A DNA stretch of 64,000 nucleotides from the NCBI GenBank assembly GCA_948099385.1, contig CANUEZ040000213.1, forward strand, positions 1,798,001 through 1,862,000, written 5' to 3'. The DNA is from Fasciola hepatica. Taxonomy: Eukaryota > Platyhelminthes > Trematoda > Plagiorchiida > Fasciolidae. The notes beneath the pieces were generated by a model. That model worked only from the letters and a program-made list of their open reading frames with translations, was not told where the DNA came from and made no database searches. The position numbers were made by a program, and so were the translations under genes. Within the stretch, counting starts at the first letter, position 1; each line of letters begins with the position of its first letter. Shown here one piece after another: positions 21,481-34,439 of the stretch.

Positions 21481-24012
21481 CACGTGCTCTGTTGGTAGTG
21501 ACCTTTTGGATTTAAACTGACTGTTGCCGCTGAATCCGTTCGAAATACGTCTCGTAGGCCGTTATCGCATATCAGAATCTTGGCTAGGATGCACCTTATC
21601 ATTGGCATCAGCGATTCGGCATCACCAAGAACCTGATCGAAGAGACAAATAGTAGTGCGCAGAACAACTTTACAAGCTTGTTACAGTCCACTTGGCCTGT
21701 ATCAACATTTGTGAGACAAAACAAACTTCGCTGCAGGACAAACCAACGTCCTCCCTTCAGTGTAATAAGTTGAACTTCTATCTGGAGAGTTTATCCGAAG
21801 GATATCTTTGCGGAAGATGTTGTTTAGTATTTTAATAATGTATCAAAATGATTACAATACAGGAAGTCGCTGTGCACAAAATTATTAGAGAATAAAACAT
21901 GACGGAAAAGTATAATTGTCCGACTTACAGTCGATGTTATCCACTAGGTAAATGAAGTAATTTTTTGCAAATGGATAATAACGAATAACTTGATAACTGA
22001 CGGACTGATTGAGTCATTGATATCATATGGGTTTGATTGTTTTGTTGATTGATTACCCAATATGGGCGCTTCCTAGTGACGTTAAATGAGGTTGGAATTT
22101 CGTAAAAATTGTCTAACAAATCAAGACCGTGCTGGGGTTGAGTGCCCCAATTTTCGAGATCTTCTACTGAAGTTAATTCAATAAAAAGTCTTGTTTATCT
22201 GGCTAACTAAACTATTTTGAAAACTTCTAGTCAAACACGTTCAGATCGATTTAAATTTATTGAAAGTTTGAACATTTTATTTCTAGTAAACATTCTGCAC
22301 TGGCACACCAAAAGTTATTTTACGTGATCTACTTCTTTCCTTACTCACCCACTTTTCCCTTCCGTCAACAGACCAAATGTTTTTCGGACCCTTTCTTGTG
22401 ACCACCCAGCCCAGCTGAACACAAAGACAGTTGGAAAATACAAGTATCTGGATGATTTTGGCGTCCATCCAGGGTGCATTTGATCAATAGATGAATACCA
22501 GTTATTGCAGTTTAAGGCAAAAGGTCAAACAGTGAAAACGCTGCAAGGAAATATCTCAAAATCCCGGATTTACGTACAACTCTTCATGTAATTGTTGACT
22601 AAAAATGGAACATTGGAATCGTGAAAAAGATCTTAGAATCAGATTACGGATTTAATTCCTAACTTACAAACTTGGACAGCGATGTGCCATTGTTTACGAC
22701 AAAAATACACTAGAACAACCTCAAACTTGAAATCCACATGTGGTGTTTAATTTAGGCAATACTTAACAGTTTCGAATGGCACAGTATGCAGCTAGATCGT
22801 AATTATTTGGTGACGTTTTACAAATCCGCTGCTCCAGAAACTCATCACCGACATTAACCCGTAGGAAATCAGCAAATGGCCGGACTCTAAAAAATAGATC
22901 AAATGATCAAGCTCTGTAGATTGTTTTTATAAATTGTGTTCCATATAGGACCTTACGGAAAAGGAGCTCATTATGTGTTCCATTTATGAACAAGTGACAG
23001 GTTTCGGCTAAGCCACACGCACTAATGATAAGAAAGAAACCTTTGACAAGGATGATTGTAGGAGCGTCTGTAGCACGAGTGCGGTTTACTCCCTCGAGCA
23101 TACTCCTTTCTTTCGACTGCACATGCTGTTCTGCAGTATTACGAAATGGAAGCTAATGCTTAGAAAACAAACAAACCCGTATGTGGTTATCTCGGCTTTT
23201 TGTCCGTGCGTATTTTGTGAACGTTTTCAGATAGGTGGGAGTTAAAACGATACTCATATGATTCTGCACTCCGTTAATTAGCACGTCCGCTTCAATATGG
23301 AGTTCCTTAGTGCAGTTATTGGAATCCTATTCAAACCGAGTTGAAGCGCCTGGTCGAAAGCTGCAACAGACTCATTTCGGAGGATCGTAGGTGTAAGTGG
23401 TCGGTTCCATAACTCTTCTATGGAAACTAGCAACAGGCTGCAAGTTAATTCGTGCCTGTGTTACTAAGTTGTATTTCATTGTACCAACATTTTCTAGCAC
23501 ATTGAAATTTTTCCTATCGAGCGGCCACGTAATTGGTGAACCTCATATGATCTTTCAGAACTCCTGCAGTTAATCCTATTTTCAATAGCTTTAAAGATTA
23601 ATATTATTATTAATATTATTTCTGCCCTTTGTCCATGTATCTCACATTGGTACTTGATTAAAACGCGGGCCTTGAAGGCAGCACGAATAACATTGCCATA
23701 AGCTAAATGTGTTGTCGGTCGATAGGACTATACCTGATGCCCTTAAAAAGAGAGTTCAGCTCACCGGTAGTGGAATTTATCATTTCCATGTGGATCATCA
23801 TGGGGCAGATAGATTCTTTATGCCGCACCTAATAATGGGAAATCTATTCCTGATAAAATCAGCCGCTCATTCCAAGATGCCCAGAAAAGAACTCTACCTC
23901 CTTTGGGTGAGTTCGAAAGCGGCAGTTCATTGCCCTTAAGTCCGTTAAAAATATCATTGAATTGCTGACCACATAAAGGGAGGAATGACCAATGAAACTC
24001 AGTGTTGTTTAA

Positions 24013-24411
24013 TCAGCTTGGGTTTAAGGTACGAGAAACATTTTCAGACGAAGCGACCAAACCTGTAAATAAATGAAAACTCAGTTTTACACTGAAAATC
24101 AACTTACGCATAAACAGTGGTTTGTTGGACAAACAGTAAACTGCAAAAAAGAAGAAAATCACTGTCCATTCACTCACAAATATATCTATGCGAAAAGCTA
24201 GTTCTGTGTACCAATAGAAAAACAAATGAGCATTTGCCATTTGATTCGCGAACACACCTCGATGTTTGACAGCTTCGAGTTCATCCGAATGGCTGCCACG
24301 GCGGACTTGTTATATTCCTGCTCCAAATTTCACAGTAAGGGTCATTGGTTCTTTTTTATCCACTTCATAATCTATTTTGATTAAGCCATCTGACCTTTGC
24401 TCTTCATTCAT
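24013..24411 (-). pseudogene. Three-exon ubiquitin-like gene fragment (left arm)
   Basis: On the minus strand, three short exons join in frame: 24,411-24,258, 24,140-24,108 (33 bp) and 24,062-24,013. All have good acceptors (CTGCAG, TTTTTTGCAG, TTTATTTACAG) and GT donors, including GTAAGT. The peptide starts MNEEQRSDGLIK, carries MTLTVKFGAG, then SDELEAVKHR|VYCLSNKPLFM, and ends ASSENVSRTLNPS. The strand-helix order suggests the beginning of a ubiquitin-like fold, as in BAG1- or UBL-type proteins. A TAA stop interrupts exon 1 after KFGAGI in both arms, so this is a pseudogene or my frame is wrong. An 11-bp insertion lengthens intron 1 relative to the right arm. Confidence 0.3.
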
Positions 24412-25277
24412 CTGCAGATTAGAATTAAAACACATGTTTATCAACTAAAATCGTAAAACTATTCACACTGCAACAAAAATCAAGCAACTTCGGACGATAG
24501 TGTGCTAGCTGATAATTTACCGACAGTCTGTTAACCGGTATTTCTCTCTTGGTTTTCATGAATACGTCTAACATAAGACGTTCCCACCTTGCCTCATGGG
24601 TGATGGGCTATCAATTGTTTCCTCAGATCTTTTTCAGCATGTTTTACGTTGTGTACAAGTCACCCATCACCAGCACCATCATCGTTGTGGTCTTCAGAGA
24701 ATTTCCCAAGATCATCTTGTGTCATATTTTGTTGAGTTTATTGCCCAAAAATAGATTTGTAGCTGTCTCACTCACTGTTATATTTCGCGCTGATTTAGTT
24801 TGTCTATGACAAACAAAAATACACAATTGAACCTAGGGTTTGATCAAAATCTGCCACCATCCACCGGTTTGTGCTAGAAGTAGGGATGAGAAATTCGTAG
24901 GGGGTAAGACCGAGACACAAAGAAAATTTCTATCTTCGAAAAGTGTTTGGAAGTAGACGACGGTGAGTAGGTCGTTTTTTGGTGCTTGGTTTTTGGAAAT
25001 TCTCCAGGATGGGCCATCAGAAATCCACACAAATACAGGTTTTCAGGAGGTAGTTTGACCCCTCTGTAGTATATGGAACATGTGCTCATCACTTCGTTAC
25101 CCAAAAGAGGCAAAATCTTATGAAAGTGCATGATTTTGTTGGAAATACGACAACTGAGTCGTTTCAGATAAGTACCAACTCCTTTACTAGATTGGTTCTA
25201 ATTGAATAGGAAACAAATCATTTGGACGAACAGGAGTTGTGGAATATTTGTTTAATTTCATGGGTACCTCAGATGAC
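24412..25277. other. Arm DNA without recognisable gene
   Basis: Pairs with about 46,070-46,934. A frame at 24,874-25,131 (minus) is longer in the mirror (46,216-46,542, 108 residues) but has no known relative. Confidence 0.4.
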
Positions 25278-27723
25278 CTAGACACTCAAAAAGTAGCATA
25301 TGTGAAAATGTTTCACGCTATGGTCGCCTTAGATTATGAAAGAATTTGGAGTTCAGAATGCAAGTAGTCGCCCCTAACTAGGTTCAGTTTTGAAGCGACC
25401 CTCACCAAACAGTTAGCCTTGCAATTGCTCTGTCAATACTTTTGAAAATGAGGGTTGATTGTAGCATAGGCTAGTGTTCTTCAACGGTCAGTCAGTGTAG
25501 CAAGGCAATCGAATGATATGTTTCGTCATGTTCCACAAGAGAACGAACAAAATGGGGCAGTAAAACACATCATACTGTTATCTAATTTGGCATTTTTAAA
25601 CCACAGACCATTCCAAAATCCGTCCCATACAACTGTTTCTTATCTCACCTGATTCTTTAGTGAATATGAAGCTTTCTAAGGTGTCCGTCTGTATCAGCAC
25701 GAAGATGCTGAAAGCAAAGACCCGCTGGTTGGCCGACCTTAGGTAATTTGTCCTTCGCTGAAAGGCCTAAAGGTTAACGTCCTAAAGCAGGTTATACAGC
25801 TTGCTACAAAGAAATGCTGTGTGCATACCAAAAGAGTCGCATCCTGATTGCATAAACATTAATTAGTGACCAGTTGAGAATAGTTGACAGCTTTAAGCAA
25901 GTCATTATGGGAGTTATAACGGTTGTTGTGGGAGACCAGTGGAGAGACCAGTCACATGAAGGGCACTGGAAGCCGGACTAACTTTCTTCAATTTATTACC
26001 CTTGTCTCTGCCACAAAATGTGACCATACACGGAAGGACGAATGAACTGCGCTAAGATATGTAATCTTTTACTTCAAGGTTGCTAGACCTGGGAAATGCC
26101 CTTTTTCCTCTGTCGTGAGGTATTGCGGGCACCATATCACAGCGGATACGTAATCTAACATTGCCTCCGTCATGTTCCTTCATGTTTTCACTTTTAGTCA
26201 TCTTAAATGCCGTGCCGATAAAATATGCTTTATCGGGCCTAAAGCTTGAAGCATTGAAAGCAAGCCTGTTTGGTAATTGACGTTCTAATATACGTTAGAC
26301 TACGACTTCAAAGAAGACTGCCACCTTTTTAGTTTCTTCCCAGGGATAAACAATAAGCTTCCATCACTACTTATAACCCAATTTTCCAAGATGTTCATCT
26401 TTTAAACGGAAGGGACAGATTCCATGAACATAACAGTTGACGGTATATTTAGTGGTTGCAGATGACCACTTTGAAATCGGGAATGGATTAGTCATATACC
26501 AGTCAGGACTTGTAACAAGTGTTATCTACCTTGGAATATGAACATGGGTAGCATCTTTCAGGACAGCCACGAGCTAAAGATTCCAAATACGTAGTACAAA
26601 CTTTGAACCGCATTGATTGAGGGCTTCAATTTAGAGTTTCTATTTCCAAGTCTTTAGCACGACGACCTTGCTCAAACAAAACTCAGAACGTGTGGATATA
26701 CCCTAGGGAATAATGATTTCGATTACTGATAGGTGCGTATCCTTTCTCATTTAAGGAGAACTTATTCAGCATGGAAAGCAAACATTTCACAGACAGACTA
26801 ATTTACAATTTGTCCTGCAGGTTCACAACAGTTTAACATTGATAAAATAAATCATTTTTAGTTTAAGGAAATTGCACTCGGGTTTATGAACATACCTCTT
26901 GGAATATGACTGTTTAGCTCTAAACCGAGGACCAGAAAGAGAACAGCGACTCACTAGTTTGCTCAGCAAGTTTGAAACTGACAAGAAGGATGATAATATT
27001 ATTGAATTTATTTTGCTTAATATATTCCGCTATAACGAGCGTATCTAATAGAATCGTGTGTGCGAATAATCACGTGAGCGATAACGGAACGAATATTGTT
27101 TGCCGGTAGATCGTCTAACGACACACTCCGTTCAAAATGACCCAGGAAAGTGCAGTTCCTCTGCCGTAGATTTATGTAATTTTCACCTTCGTTTTTCAAG
27201 CTTATATAGTAAACACTTGTACACACCCACACCAGTATTACCGAACAAAAAGCATCGGACTGTTCAACCCACTGCTCGGGTCATCGTGATTAATCCATCA
27301 CGTACTGAACAACTCTTTTCGCCCAAATCATTTGTTTTGATTTCTGCGCTCTCATCGAATCATTCAAACTTATAAATTTTCCATTTATTTGAAGTATTAG
27401 AAAACTCTGTCTAGGATACCAGGAATCAATTCTAACACAATCTCAATGAAAATTTCCATTGATTCATGAAAAGGCATGCTGCACAATAAAAATTCTTTTC
27501 ACTTCATCCTTTAGGCATTTACTACGTAGTACGGAGTAACTGGGAATAAATATAGTTCTAGATAATATGATTCATCATTTGCAAATAGTTCTAGATAACA
27601 GAGTTGAATAAACATGCAATAAGTCCGGGGTCTCTACTACATACTAAAATCTTATGATCCTTTTCAACTTTGGTGTGAAATTATATGTGAATTGTGTGAC
27701 CAGTAAGAAGGAATAGACATGTG

Positions 27724-28074
27724 CTAAAGTTGGATGCGTGAAATGTCATAAGATTGATGAGTTTGACAATAGTAATTACAGAGGGAAACTGTTGTTATGG
27801 CCACGGGAACAACAACGACGATTCCACAAGACCGTCCCACGAAACTGTTATTGTTATTGCCGTGGCTCTCACCTTCAACTTCTACGGCTTCTGCTATCAT
27901 ACGTAACTGCCTACGTGGTCGTTTGCTGTGAACTGCACAAGTGGTCAGGACCGTCACCGCATCGATTGGCTGTCTACTATCAAACAAGTGTTGCAAGATT
28001 GTGTCTTTGATAGTGTGAACTGTTCCCTTGCGAAGAAGGATAGGAAAATGTCCTTCTGTCTCTGGGAACGACAA
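27724..28074 (-). other. 116-residue minus-strand frame over the triplicated identical block
   Basis: This is the longest version of the frame shared by the three copies; the other two stop after AEAV. It includes TEGHFPILLRKG, PRRQLRMIAEAV and an asparagine run. Nucleotides 27,883-28,192 are identical in all three copies. Function is unknown and no family is recognised. Confidence 0.25.
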
Positions 28075-28470
28075 ACATACCTGTCCACGGGATTATTGTT
28101 TGAATGAGTGCAAAAGTAATTACAACTGGTTCCTGGGCCCGTGAATAGTTCGCAAATTCGCCTACTTCAATAATTACAAATATTCGTTTCTCTGTGCAAT
28201 CTTATTTTTTTCCTTTGGGTAAATGAGATTTGTCATTTACACGGGCTTCGACATTTATTCTTCTTCTACATAGAAATTTCATATTCCCGGAGCCGTCTCA
28301 GATTTCTACATGAGTTTTCGCATCGAATGCATCACGTCACTGGCGGATGATCTCTTATTTATGGTTATCTTTGGTTCATTGTTTCGACTTTGAGCGCTTT
28401 TGTTTCCCATCTGATATAAAAGGAGTGGCCACTTTTGAAGAAATCATAATTTTGTTGATATACTAGTGCT

Positions 28471-29206
28471 CCGCATTAACCCACTTCCACCTGAACAGAT
28501 GCGTTGGGATCTCTAGTCTCACAGTGAATTTACAATAAATCACAGGTCTTTCATATCTACTATGGGGCTGGTTTTACTCTATAAGCAAAAGTATCAATAA
28601 AACCTATGAAATCCATTCGCTGTTCGAACAAGTTCGTGATAGAAAATCTGTTAGGCTCTACCCACCTGTCTGATCTGGGTAGCCTGTGTACTCTGTCAGC
28701 ATGACGAACTAAGTCTTATTGACTGATTCGGGGAACAGAACTTTGGTTGTTTCGTAAGACATGTTTCACCATTATTTTAATGACCCGGTGTTTTTGAACA
28801 AACATATTGTCACCGAAGGAGCAACAAATAAAATTATGCTGTTAATCCCGATAAACGGCTGATTTTAACCTTACAGCCGGATTTCTGAACGTAATTTGTG
28901 AAGTAACGATAGGCTGTAAAATGAATTCGACTACTCTAAACTGAGGTCAGTGATTTCGGCTTTTGCTGAAGGTGTAAAATAACTACCATTGATCCCGACA
29001 GGTATAATTGAATACTCGCTGAGTTTGAGCTTTTATTTGTATTTTCTGCTTTCTCATCTTGTGTGGGCTTTTATCATTTATTTCTAGAGTGAAATTCGTT
29101 TGCGGATTTAGTTTTGTAAATATGTTCCTCCGAAAGACTTACGAATAAACTGTGTGGAGCAGACCCCACAGACACAGACGGCGAATACACTCACAAGGAG
29201 AGCGCT
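28471..29206. mobile_element. 736 bp insertion with imperfect 6-bp flanks
   Basis: Present in copy 2 and in the right arm (42,139-42,874) but absent from copy 1, whose empty site is AGTCCT at 3,705-3,710. The flanks here are AGTGCT (28,465-28,470) and AGCGCT (29,201-29,206). The insert has no coding potential; near its right end it has AATAAACTG (about 29,145), as a polyadenylation signal in an LTR would. A solo LTR is possible, but no clear TG...CA ends are seen. It predates the palindrome. Confidence 0.5.
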
Positions 29207-30223
29207 GGCAGTATTTGACCCGAGTCGAATCATCACAGGTATGTGAATTGCCGGGTCATAGCAGAATGTTTTTTTACAATGAAATATGAGCTTTTCTGAT
29301 CCACCAGTTAGTGGTTTATACTTCTCGGGTGTGAACTGCTAACGACCGAGTTCTACGCGTAACGGCTGACCTTTCCCAACTGAAACTTGTCTATTCATAA
29401 GATATGGGCTTAGGGCTATTTCACGAAAATCTCACAGTCAAACTGGTGTATGACGCTCCAGTAGTTCTCAAGGGCAATGTCAAGTGGGTTTTCCATACGA
29501 TGGTGTTGATATGACCGGGATTTTGAGACCTCGGAACTGCCGTATACAAGTGTGGAACTCATAATGCTGCACCTTTGATTCAAGTTTCATTTAGGATTCA
29601 AAGCATCTGAAGTGCAGCTGATAGCGAAACAGCTGTGAGGTTCTTTCGTGGAGTTCCAGTGTGTAATAAGCGTTGACACTAGATGCTGAATCTTATCGTA
29701 TAAGAGAAACTAGCAAAGTATCACATGGATAATTTTTACATGGTCGGACTGATAACTGAGAGTTAGTATCACAATAATTTAAAGCACGTCTTCATCGCTC
29801 AAGTTATACTTCCGAATACCAGTGAAGGGCAACTGGGAGAAAGCACTATTTGAAGGTAATTTATTCAGGCCGCTCTTTTAGAAGTGTCTTGCTTTTTTCA
29901 TTCGAAAACATGACTCATGTCATTCATTGAAACGATCCAGGATAGAAAACAAGCTTGTTTTTGGTGTTTTATCCAAGGTTTAATTACATCACGTTGTATA
30001 AATCAAGCATACAAAAGCCATTCTTGTTTCTTTGTGAGCGGAATGACGTCTTCCCGTGTTAGCTGACTTTTCTGAATTTTTATAATGAGCTACAATGAGG
30101 TAAGACGTTCACTAACAGAGTTCACGTTGAAGCTGTCGTAAATCATGAAAGCGATGGATCAGGGACCTGCAGGGATGGTTTTGTGAGTTGTTCAACCCAG
30201 TAGAGATCCACTTCTCCATGATG

Positions 30224-31600
30224 GTTGTATTTATTTGGAAAAATCATGGTGAAGAATAGTTATCAAAGATGTGGCCTGTTGAGAGATTTGAACATTCACA
30301 ATAAGTACTTACTCACCATGAATGTTAAGTCACTCTTTACAATTAACTCAGTTCCCAAGGCCGTTGACATAGTTCATCAACTTCCCGATGATAACGACTT
30401 GAATATTGGATTACCAAATAACAAGCTGTTTCGATCATTATTATTGTGCATCTCGGAAGTATAATACTATCTCCTCGTACAAGAATATCGACTGACTGAC
30501 GGAGCTGCCATGGGTAGTTCGCTGGGGCCCTTTCTGGCAGTTAAATTTGTCTCACACCTAGAACAAAATTTGGGAAAAACCGTATCTCGAGCTAATCTCT
30601 ACCGACTTTACTTGGACCATTGTAGCTTGCATTGACCAGCGATTTCCGCCCGGGGTTTGCACATGAAGGATATGAAACAGCGAACACTAAAAATAGCCCA
30701 TGAGTCCAAACCTTAGTAATCGGACAACTATTTGGCTGCCTACAGTCTGCTCACTACACGATATCTTCTTCACTGTGAACACCAAGGACCAGTTTGAAAA
30801 CATGTTCCATCACTTCAATTCCAAACAAACGACCATTCAGTTAGCCAAAAACGAGGAAGTCAACTACATCGTCACATTTCTGGGTGTTGGAATTACCTGC
30901 CGGAAGGATGGATAGAAGCCTAGACCAGCCCATCGTAAAACTGCTTGGTCAGGACTGTGCCTTCTTTTTATCAGCTTTCCTCCCACAAAGTACAGAATCG
31001 GCTTTGTCCGAACCACATTCCACAGGGAGCGTGAAATATGCTCAACCGACACCCTGGAAGAAAGTTGCCGCCCATTTTCAAAGAACTTCTGAGGCGAACG
31101 GGTATCCAGAATGATTTATATTCAAACACTCAGCCACTTCCGAACAGAGCGAAGGTGACCATCGTGCCAAAAGTAACGGCCTTCCTTTGGTTACTTTACA
31201 GGTGTGATGGCAGCAACAGCCTACCCAGCAGATCCTTCGACTGTGCAGTTAATCGTACTTATTACCCTGCAAAAGTAATCATTTTCTCTACCTCCCGGAT
31301 GAAAATGCCGTCGGTGAAAAAACCACGGCCTGTTCACTCCATTTCTAGTAAAATTTACTGATTCAACTGCAGGTGCGCAGCCACCTGTACATTGGCAGAA
31401 CGAAGAGACCATGGCGTAACCGAATGGTCGAGCACATTCCGGTTTGGCCACAAAGAGCGATGAGTTGGCGGAAACAAAATCGGTGACGTAACTGACTGAA
31501 TACCGAACCCTGGAACTATCCTTTACGCAGAACCTGCAGAACACCAAGCACTGCGTTTGTTCGAGCACGACGATCACCGTCATCTGCGTCACAAACAATC
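30224..31600 (+). pseudogene. Penelope-like element, RT to GIY-YIG (spacer, PLE 1)
   Basis: Plus-strand fragments in shifting frames follow the PLE domain order. NKYLLTMNVKSLFT with PKAVDIVHQL (30,225-30,464) is RT motif A. LTDGAAMGSSLGPFLA (from about 30,495) is the 'DG-x-AMGS-x-LGP' motif B. NLYRLYLDH is motif C with the second catalytic aspartate replaced by histidine. FENMFHHFNS with TIQLAKNEEVNYI (30,700-30,900) is the thumb-side segment. YIGRTKRPWRNRMVEHIP (about 31,395-31,450) is the GIY-YIG nuclease. Many stops and frameshifts, and no N-terminus. It lies at the point where copies 1 and 2 of the duplication diverge. Confidence 0.8.
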
Positions 31601-32810
31601 AAAGACTACTGAGACACGCGGAGGGGTTAGCAAATAACCATCACTAACCTCAACAGTACAAACAGCGATTGCGGCTAATTACGTCAGTTTTGCCTTGATA
31701 ATCTGTTTCTAGTTGCAAACCCTTGTTTTGTGATTCAGGTTGTGTGCTTGCGTTTGGTCTTATGATACTGGTCAATTCACCATTTATGAATGATCACATT
31801 GACGGCAGTAGGCACTAGTGAAGATGCAGCAAAAAGGTCCGGAATACATTGTGCTATCTGATGCTATTGACGTCTGCGTTCCAGTTTGTATCAGGAAGGT
31901 TGTGTTTTTAAGTGTTTATTGGTTGCTTTCAGTGGTCTGACAAGCCCTCTCATCAAAAAATCCTTCTGACTATAGTTTGCCGATTTTCTTCTAGGGGACC
32001 CAAGCAATTTAGCTAACCATTTTCCTATTATAGTATCAAGCGAGTTTTCTGTGTCTGAAGTGTCTTCGCACTCTTTTTGTTACTATTTCATATTCATCTC
32101 CATAGTGTATTGTAAACAAACGTTGACTTGGTCAAATCAATCCGTTTGTAAACAATATGCAAAGAATTAGGTGGAATGATGAATAAGCATTTGATTGAAA
32201 ATACTCAAGAAAGCCATTGCCTTTGACGACAGTTATACTGGGAAGATGACAATCACGGAATCGATCATTATCTGGTGCAATACGGTGGATTCCATCCATC
32301 CCGGCTAGTAGCTCATTTAACTTTACATGCCGGTCTGGATAGTTGGACAATTACTGCCAGCAATTTACTGATGACAGATAGACAAAACAAGAGCATGAAG
32401 AATGATCCAGATTGAACAGTCCATACTAAGCTTGATAAATTCATGTATGGTGAACTAATTGCTGTAAATACTTATATAGTTCTTTTGTTGCTGCTGACTT
32501 CCTATCTGTGGGACCGAGAAATACAAAAGCGTATGAAATGATTCATCTGAGCTATCAAGGCTCAGATCACCAGTGACTAGCAGGAAAGAGCTGTACTTCT
32601 GGCATTTTTGAAGTCATCAGCAGTGTATATCCAACAAGTCCCATCCACCCACAGGTGAAACCCAGAGAGTCTCGTGATGAGCCATGAGCGTTGCACATCA
32701 GGCTATTCGAACTACCAATAGTTTGCCTCGCCCCAACACGGTATGATATTGTACTCGCCGTATGTACGACTGAGCTGCTTTTCTGGTCCACCTTTGCTGA
32801 CAATATTTTT
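31601..32810. other. PLE-adjacent spacer DNA without recognisable gene
   Basis: Absent from copy 1. It may be PLE 3' flank. A minus-strand frame at 32,567-32,944 (125 residues) crosses from this region into the duplicated block and is anonymous. Confidence 0.35.
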
Positions 32811-33604
32811 TTATTGTTGCAATCATCTACTGCCACGTTGCCCTGTCGCAGATATTCATAACAATTTAAGTCATCCATAGAAGACCTCGTAAACTCACAG
32901 GTTACCAGCTGACAAGCGACATCGTTATGAATTGGTGCTATCACGGGCAGAAAAGCAAAATGCCAGATGACGCACTGCTCCTGGTCTCTCGCCGCCGGAT
33001 TTTGACAGTCTCGGCGTTATATGAAACAATGTGCGTTCTCTGTTTGACAATCTCAAGGACCCAACTTCTAACCTGTTGCTCACGCATTCCGAAATACTTA
33101 TGTGCCATGCCTCCAAGAAACTTGACCTAAGGCTGACATAGACAAATTCATGGTGGAAATCGGAAACGTTTTACGCCGCCATTGGTACAGACGGAACTAT
33201 ACAAAAAGATTTAGTTGGTAGCCTTGCCACCTATATAAAATCCACACGACACAGCAGGACTAGTGTCTCAATTCCCCATGGTTCTACTCTATGGTCACAA
33301 CACAACTTTAATCAACAACAACCAAAACATCAAGAAGTTTAGTCAAAAGAAAATTTCGCAGTCGAAACTATAAAACACTGATGTTAAATCTGCTGCCCTT
33401 TGAAAATGATTTACTTCCATCTCAGAAGAGTAATCTTACTCATCCCAAAACAATCACGAAGGAAAGAGTAATTAGCATTCAAAATATACAAAACACTTGA
33501 GGTTCCTTGACTACCAACCAAAGTCTGGACTAGATTTTATCCCGAAATTTTCTGCACTTCTAGAACATATGGTTTGGGAGCAATCTTTTCTGTGACCAAC
33601 AGAA
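32811..33604 (+). repeat. Tract identical to 5,062-5,855
   Basis: Reading base by base I find no difference from copy 1 over about 793 bp, with TATATAAAA at 33,232-33,240. Divergence resumes at G33605. Confidence 0.8.
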
Positions 33605-34085
33605 GGGCCACCCGTCTGACGACCTCGGCGTAGACCAATAAAATGTCCAATACCTTCGTTACACGACGATGCTAATGACATCCCGACTATCGTGAAGTGT
33701 AGAAATTCCCGAGCAGGTTTTCAAGCCTTTCGAATTCACCAAATTCGTCATGTCTGCTGAAGCAAGTGGTCTACTTTCAGCAGTACACAAACACGGAGCA
33801 GGGCCTCAGCGAACAAATAACTACGGTAATTACCGTTCACTCGACTCATTCCCAGCCCAGACTGTTGGCTTCCAGCTACGATGATACCTATACCGGGAAC
33901 GGAACGAGAGCCATGGATTTCCTTCGAATATTACTCTGCTCATCAGTATTGAATATGCAGTGCTTCATTGCCTCACGACTAATCCCAAGTTTCTACAACT
34001 GAAGCAGCAGCGAGCTTAGTAAATTTCATTTCCAATTCCATCAGTGACAAATGTAAATCCGTTAGATGTGTCCTTCTAGATTAAG

Positions 34086-34400
34086 CAATGGGCTTTCTAC
34101 TCGGACAACTGTTTGCCGACGCCTTTACGGTAAAGTTGGAAAATGGCCACATGAATCAATAGTCTACAGCTGTTGTTGACGCAGACTCCATGACATCCTG
34201 TGTGATTGAACGGACCGTCAGCTGATACTATGCGCATGCATACGCACACACGCCAGCGAACGCCAACATGAACAGTGATTTTTACTGCCCGGTTATTCGG
34301 CAAGTGGCAATCGTTCCCTATTCGTATCGATTTCGTTTTATTGACCTGTAAGTCGCGTTCATGTTCACTCACTCAAATAGCCACTCAGCAATCGGTTGTT
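34086..34400. other. Single-copy spacer DNA after direct copy 2
   Basis: Homology to copy 1 ends at 34,085. A minus-strand frame (34,097-34,372) is anonymous. Possibly the RT-proximal part of the following PLE. Confidence 0.35.
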
Positions 34401-34439
34401 CTGCTTTTCCTAAAGGTTGGGTCATAGTATTAATCAGTT

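Larger units (their letters stand above)
20375..24012. other. Arm DNA; anonymous apart from SINE and H repeat
   Basis: Pairs with about 47,330-50,966. It holds the type 3 SINE, repeat H2 (21,370-21,480), an AT-rich palindrome-like TTAATATTATTATTAATATT near 23,600, and anonymous frames. The frame 20,943-21,269 is broken by a GGGGGGG run relative to the 164-residue frame of the right arm. Confidence 0.4.
7863..29480. repeat. Left arm of giant inverted repeat (palindrome)
   Basis: The reverse complement of this 21.6 kb reappears at 41,865-64,000. Paired positions sum to 71,863 at the outer edge, about 70,120 near 9 kb, 68,369 near 15 kb and 71,345 in the inner 9 kb. The steps mark private insertions: 257 bp at 9.3 kb and 2,983 bp at 17.4-20.4 kb on the left; about 1.75 kb at 62-63.6 kb, 577 bp at 60.3 kb, 532 bp at 57.4 kb, 308 bp at 55.7 kb and 93 bp at 54.1 kb on the right. 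Identity is uneven, near 99% at 14.5-16.5 kb and nearer 95% at 9.5-11.3 kb by eye. The inner boundary is AATGT at 29,476-29,480. Confidence 0.95.
25278..34085 (+). repeat. Direct segmental duplication, copy 2 of 3
   Basis: Homologous to 517-6,334. It differs from copy 1 by the 736 bp insertion (28,471-29,206) and by replacement of the 4,724-5,062 equivalent with 30,224-32,810, which contains a PLE. It crosses the palindrome's inner boundary at 29,480, so the direct duplication and the inverted duplication share sequence but not end points. Segment 25,278-27,880 shows only decayed, anonymous frames. Confidence 0.9.

Noticed and set aside
23585..23620. Replication origin or regulatory palindrome in the AT-rich TTAATATTATTATTAATATT stretch
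   Set aside because: It is a simple AT-rich run, mirrored near 47,725, with no further signals.
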